Shown: positions 62,651 to 64,000 of the stretch, piece after piece
How positions within the stretch are numbered: position 1 is the stretch's first letter
How the letters are laid out: every line of letters begins with the position of its first letter
Origin: Bacillus glycinifermentans
GTDB taxonomy: Bacteria > Bacillota > Bacilli > Bacillales > Bacillaceae
Length of the DNA: 64,000 nucleotides
Assembly (NCBI RefSeq): GCF_001042475.2
Contig: NZ_LECW02000022.1
Span: 1 to 64,000, forward strand
Direction of reading: 5' to 3'
Notes under the pieces: generated by a model
Told to the model about the DNA's origin: nothing
Database searches by the model: none
What the model saw: the letters and a program-made list of their open reading frames with translations, nothing else
Position numbers and translations under genes: made by a program

Positions 62651-63009
62651 CCGGGATCTGCCGCGAATAAATAATGCTCCAAAAGAGCGGCGACCTGGTT
62701 GCGGATACGGGGGTTGAAGTAATTGTGCTCTTCCTCGTATCCTTCGTAAATGAAGCAATACATCGTAAACGCTTCGTCCCGGGATACTTCGTGAATTTTG
62801 ACTTTCCGTCTGCGCAAATCGTTTTTTACATCGTATAAATCGCGCTGCGCCAGCTTCAGCGCCTGCTCGATCAGGCGCAGATAAGGATCCTTCAGCTTAA
62901 ACGGGCTCTGCTGAACGATAGCGATATCCCTGTTTAAGATGCTGATGGTCATGGGAAGATAAATAGCCTTTTCAATCGTGTCCCTGACATCGGAGGGAAT
63001 TCTCGTCAT
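62644..63009 (-). CDS. yhjD: YhjD-like protein
   Basis: 121 aa, hydrophilic, with MTRIPSDVRDTIEKAIYLPMT start and NYFNPRIRNQVAALLEHYL near the C-terminus; no membrane segment. AGGAGA precedes ATG 63009. Matches B. subtilis YhjD by position (between comK and yhjE) and, as I recall, size; function unknown. Gene name by context. Confidence 0.75.
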   Translation of the reverse strand: MTRIPSDVRDTIEKAIYLPMTISILNRDIAIVQQSPFKLKDPYLRLIEQALKLAQRDLYDVKNDLRRRKVKIHEVSRDEAFTMYCFIYEGYEEEHNYFNPRIRNQVAALLEHYLFAADPGQ

Positions 63010-63240
63010 GGCTTTTCTCCTCTTTTCATTTCTGTTTAGGAACGTTTGTTCTGTTTTTATTGTACACGAAAGTCCTTTCTTTTTTCAAGAACGGGAAAAA
63101 AAGACTAAAATGCGCCGGTTGTTTCAGACTAATAAAGAATCCGCGGCCGGACGTTTCTTTAAAAACCTCCGGAGCCCGATCATTTAAAGTTTCGGCTTTA
63201 ACGTGTAGAATAGAAGTAGACAACTGTATGAGGAGAATAA

Positions 63241-63852
63241 ATGTTGGAGCAATTGTTCAGTTATTTTACAGAAGAGAATCTAACACAATTTTTTCAAAGC
63301 TATCGGGCTTTTGGTCCGTTTGCCGCCATATTGCTGCCGTTCATAGAAGCGATTCTTCCGTTTTTGCCCCTCATCGTATTTATCGTCGCAAATGTGAATT
63401 CGTTCGGCTTGTGGGAGGGGTTCATTTTGACGTGGATCGGCGCTTCAGCAGGCTCAATTGCGGTCTTTCTGTTTATCCGCCATTTCGGCCAGCAAAAGGC
63501 GCTTGGTTTTATACGGAGGCATCAGTCGGTGAAAAAGCTGATGACCTGGCTGGAAAAGCGCGGCTTCGGCCCGTTGTTCCTGCTGCTTTGCTTTCCATTC
63601 ACGCCTTCGGCAGCGGTAAATGTTGTGGCGGGGCTTTCAAGGATCAGCCCTGTGCCTTTTTCGCTTGCGGTGCTTTGCGGAAAGTTTGTGATGATTTTTA
63701 TTGTCAGCTTTATCGGCCATGACCTGAAGGCGCTGTTTACGCAGCCTTTGCGAACAGCTGCTGCCATCATCGTCATTATGATTTTATGGTACGCCGGAAA
63801 GCGGCTCGAACATCGCTTGAACGTGAAATTCAGCCAGAGAGAGAATGACTAG
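63241..63852 (+). CDS. yhjE: DedA/VTT-family membrane protein YhjE
   Basis: 203 aa, five to six hydrophobic segments with the VTT/SNARE-associated motif FLLLCFPFTPSAAVNVVAGL preceded by the amphipathic re-entrant GASAGSIAVFLFIRHFG. Related proteins (UptA/DedA) flip undecaprenyl phosphate or phospholipids. AGGAGAA precedes ATG 63241; sipV follows 12 bases later, so the two form an operon. Confidence 0.88.
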   Translation: MLEQLFSYFTEENLTQFFQSYRAFGPFAAILLPFIEAILPFLPLIVFIVANVNSFGLWEGFILTWIGASAGSIAVFLFIRHFGQQKALGFIRRHQSVKKLMTWLEKRGFGPLFLLLCFPFTPSAAVNVVAGLSRISPVPFSLAVLCGKFVMIFIVSFIGHDLKALFTQPLRTAAAIIVIMILWYAGKRLEHRLNVKFSQREND

Positions 63853-63864
63853 GGGGACATAAAT

Positions 63865-64000
63865 GTGAAAAAGCGCTTTTTGGTCATCGCCGCGGCACTG
63901 TTAATCGTCATTGGTATTCAGGTGAAAAACGCCGTTTTCATCGAATATAAAGTAGAAGGGGTCAGCATGAATCCGACCTATCAGGAGGGCAACACGCTTC
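63865..64000 (+). CDS. sipV: Signal peptidase I SipV (N-terminal part)
   Basis: 45 codons, cut by the window end. GTG 63865 with AGGGGGA upstream. A Lys-start, hydrophobic anchor (about residues 4-18), then VEGVSMNPTYQEG, which contains the catalytic Ser of type I signal peptidases (SMxPT box). Removes signal peptides from Sec-exported proteins. Same order yhjE-sipV as in B. subtilis. Confidence 0.88.
   Translation, partial: MKKRFLVIAAALLIVIGIQVKNAVFIEYKVEGVSMNPTYQEGNTL

Noticed and set aside
63060..63722. 220-codon plus-strand ORF overlapping yhjE
   Set aside because: Basic, low-similarity shadow; yhjE in the other frame has membrane segments and a family motif.

Overview
This window is chromosomal DNA of a Bacillus close to B. 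licheniformis. Gene order follows the B. subtilis yhaX-hemZ to comK-sipV segment almost gene for gene: yhaX, hemZ, khtUTS, yhaR, yhaQP, yhaON, yhaM, yhaL, prsA, yhaJ, yhaI, scoC, yhaH, trpP, serC, hit, ecsABC, yhaA, hmoB, pbpF, hemEHY, yhgDE, fabHB, yhfE, gltT, yhfHI, lplJ, lcfB, yhfN, aprE, yhfQ, yhfR, hemAT, yhfW, yhxC, yhzC, comK, yhjDE, sipV. The AprE protein is of the subtilisin Carlsberg type but differs from the classic Carlsberg sequence as I remember it, so a licheniformis-group species or a divergent strain is likely. All names rest on recalled sequence similarity and synteny; no search was run.

Layout. 0-6.9 kb: a candidate small RNA with a cre-like site, yhaX, hemZ, a peptide deformylase, the K+/H+ antiporter khtSTU and yhaR. 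7-8.7 kb: a Rap/Phr quorum-sensing pair and a YhzD-like ORF. 8.8-17.5 kb: the YhaQP ABC exporter, the YhaO/YhaN SbcD/SbcC-like pair, exoribonuclease YhaM, YhaL and the foldase PrsA. 17.6-22.8 kb: two tiny SscA-type spore proteins, YhaJ, YhaI, the protease repressor ScoC, YhaH, TrpP with a TRAP-binding leader, and SerC. 23-28 kb: Hit, EcsABC and the amidohydrolase YhaA. 28-30.8 kb: a visibly AT-rich insertion carrying one large accessory gene, flanked by remnants of yhfA and of a second small gene. 30.9-42.5 kb: HmoB, PbpF, the haem genes hemEHY, YhgD/YhgE, FabHB with a FapR operator, and the M42 peptidase YhfE. 42.5-51.7 kb: a CotC-like tyrosine-rich coat protein, GltT, YhfH, YhfI, LplJ, LcfB with a FadR operator, an XRE-cupin/AzlC/AzlD cassette and the protease YhfN. 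51.7-64 kb: AprE, a decayed drug/metabolite transporter gene, a Fur-controlled siderophore importer without its ATPase, YhfR, HemAT, YhfW, YhxC, YhzC, ComK, YhjD, YhjE and the start of SipV.

Functional links. ScoC, PrsA, EcsAB and AprE, which act in protease regulation, secretion and folding in B. subtilis, all lie here. HmoB, HemZ, HemEHY, HemAT and the Fur-controlled importer are haem or iron genes. Operators that can be read directly include FapR, FadR, Fur, TRAP and ComK boxes. The most novel-looking locus is the accessory gene at 28.46-30.46 kb: three diverged copies of a beta-rich module followed by an SGNH-like domain, suggestive of cell-wall glycopolymer modification. Other features easily missed are the 52-aa coat protein, the 44-aa YhfH, the two SscA peptides and the phr gene. 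I saw no rRNA, tRNA, CRISPR array, intact IS element or prophage.
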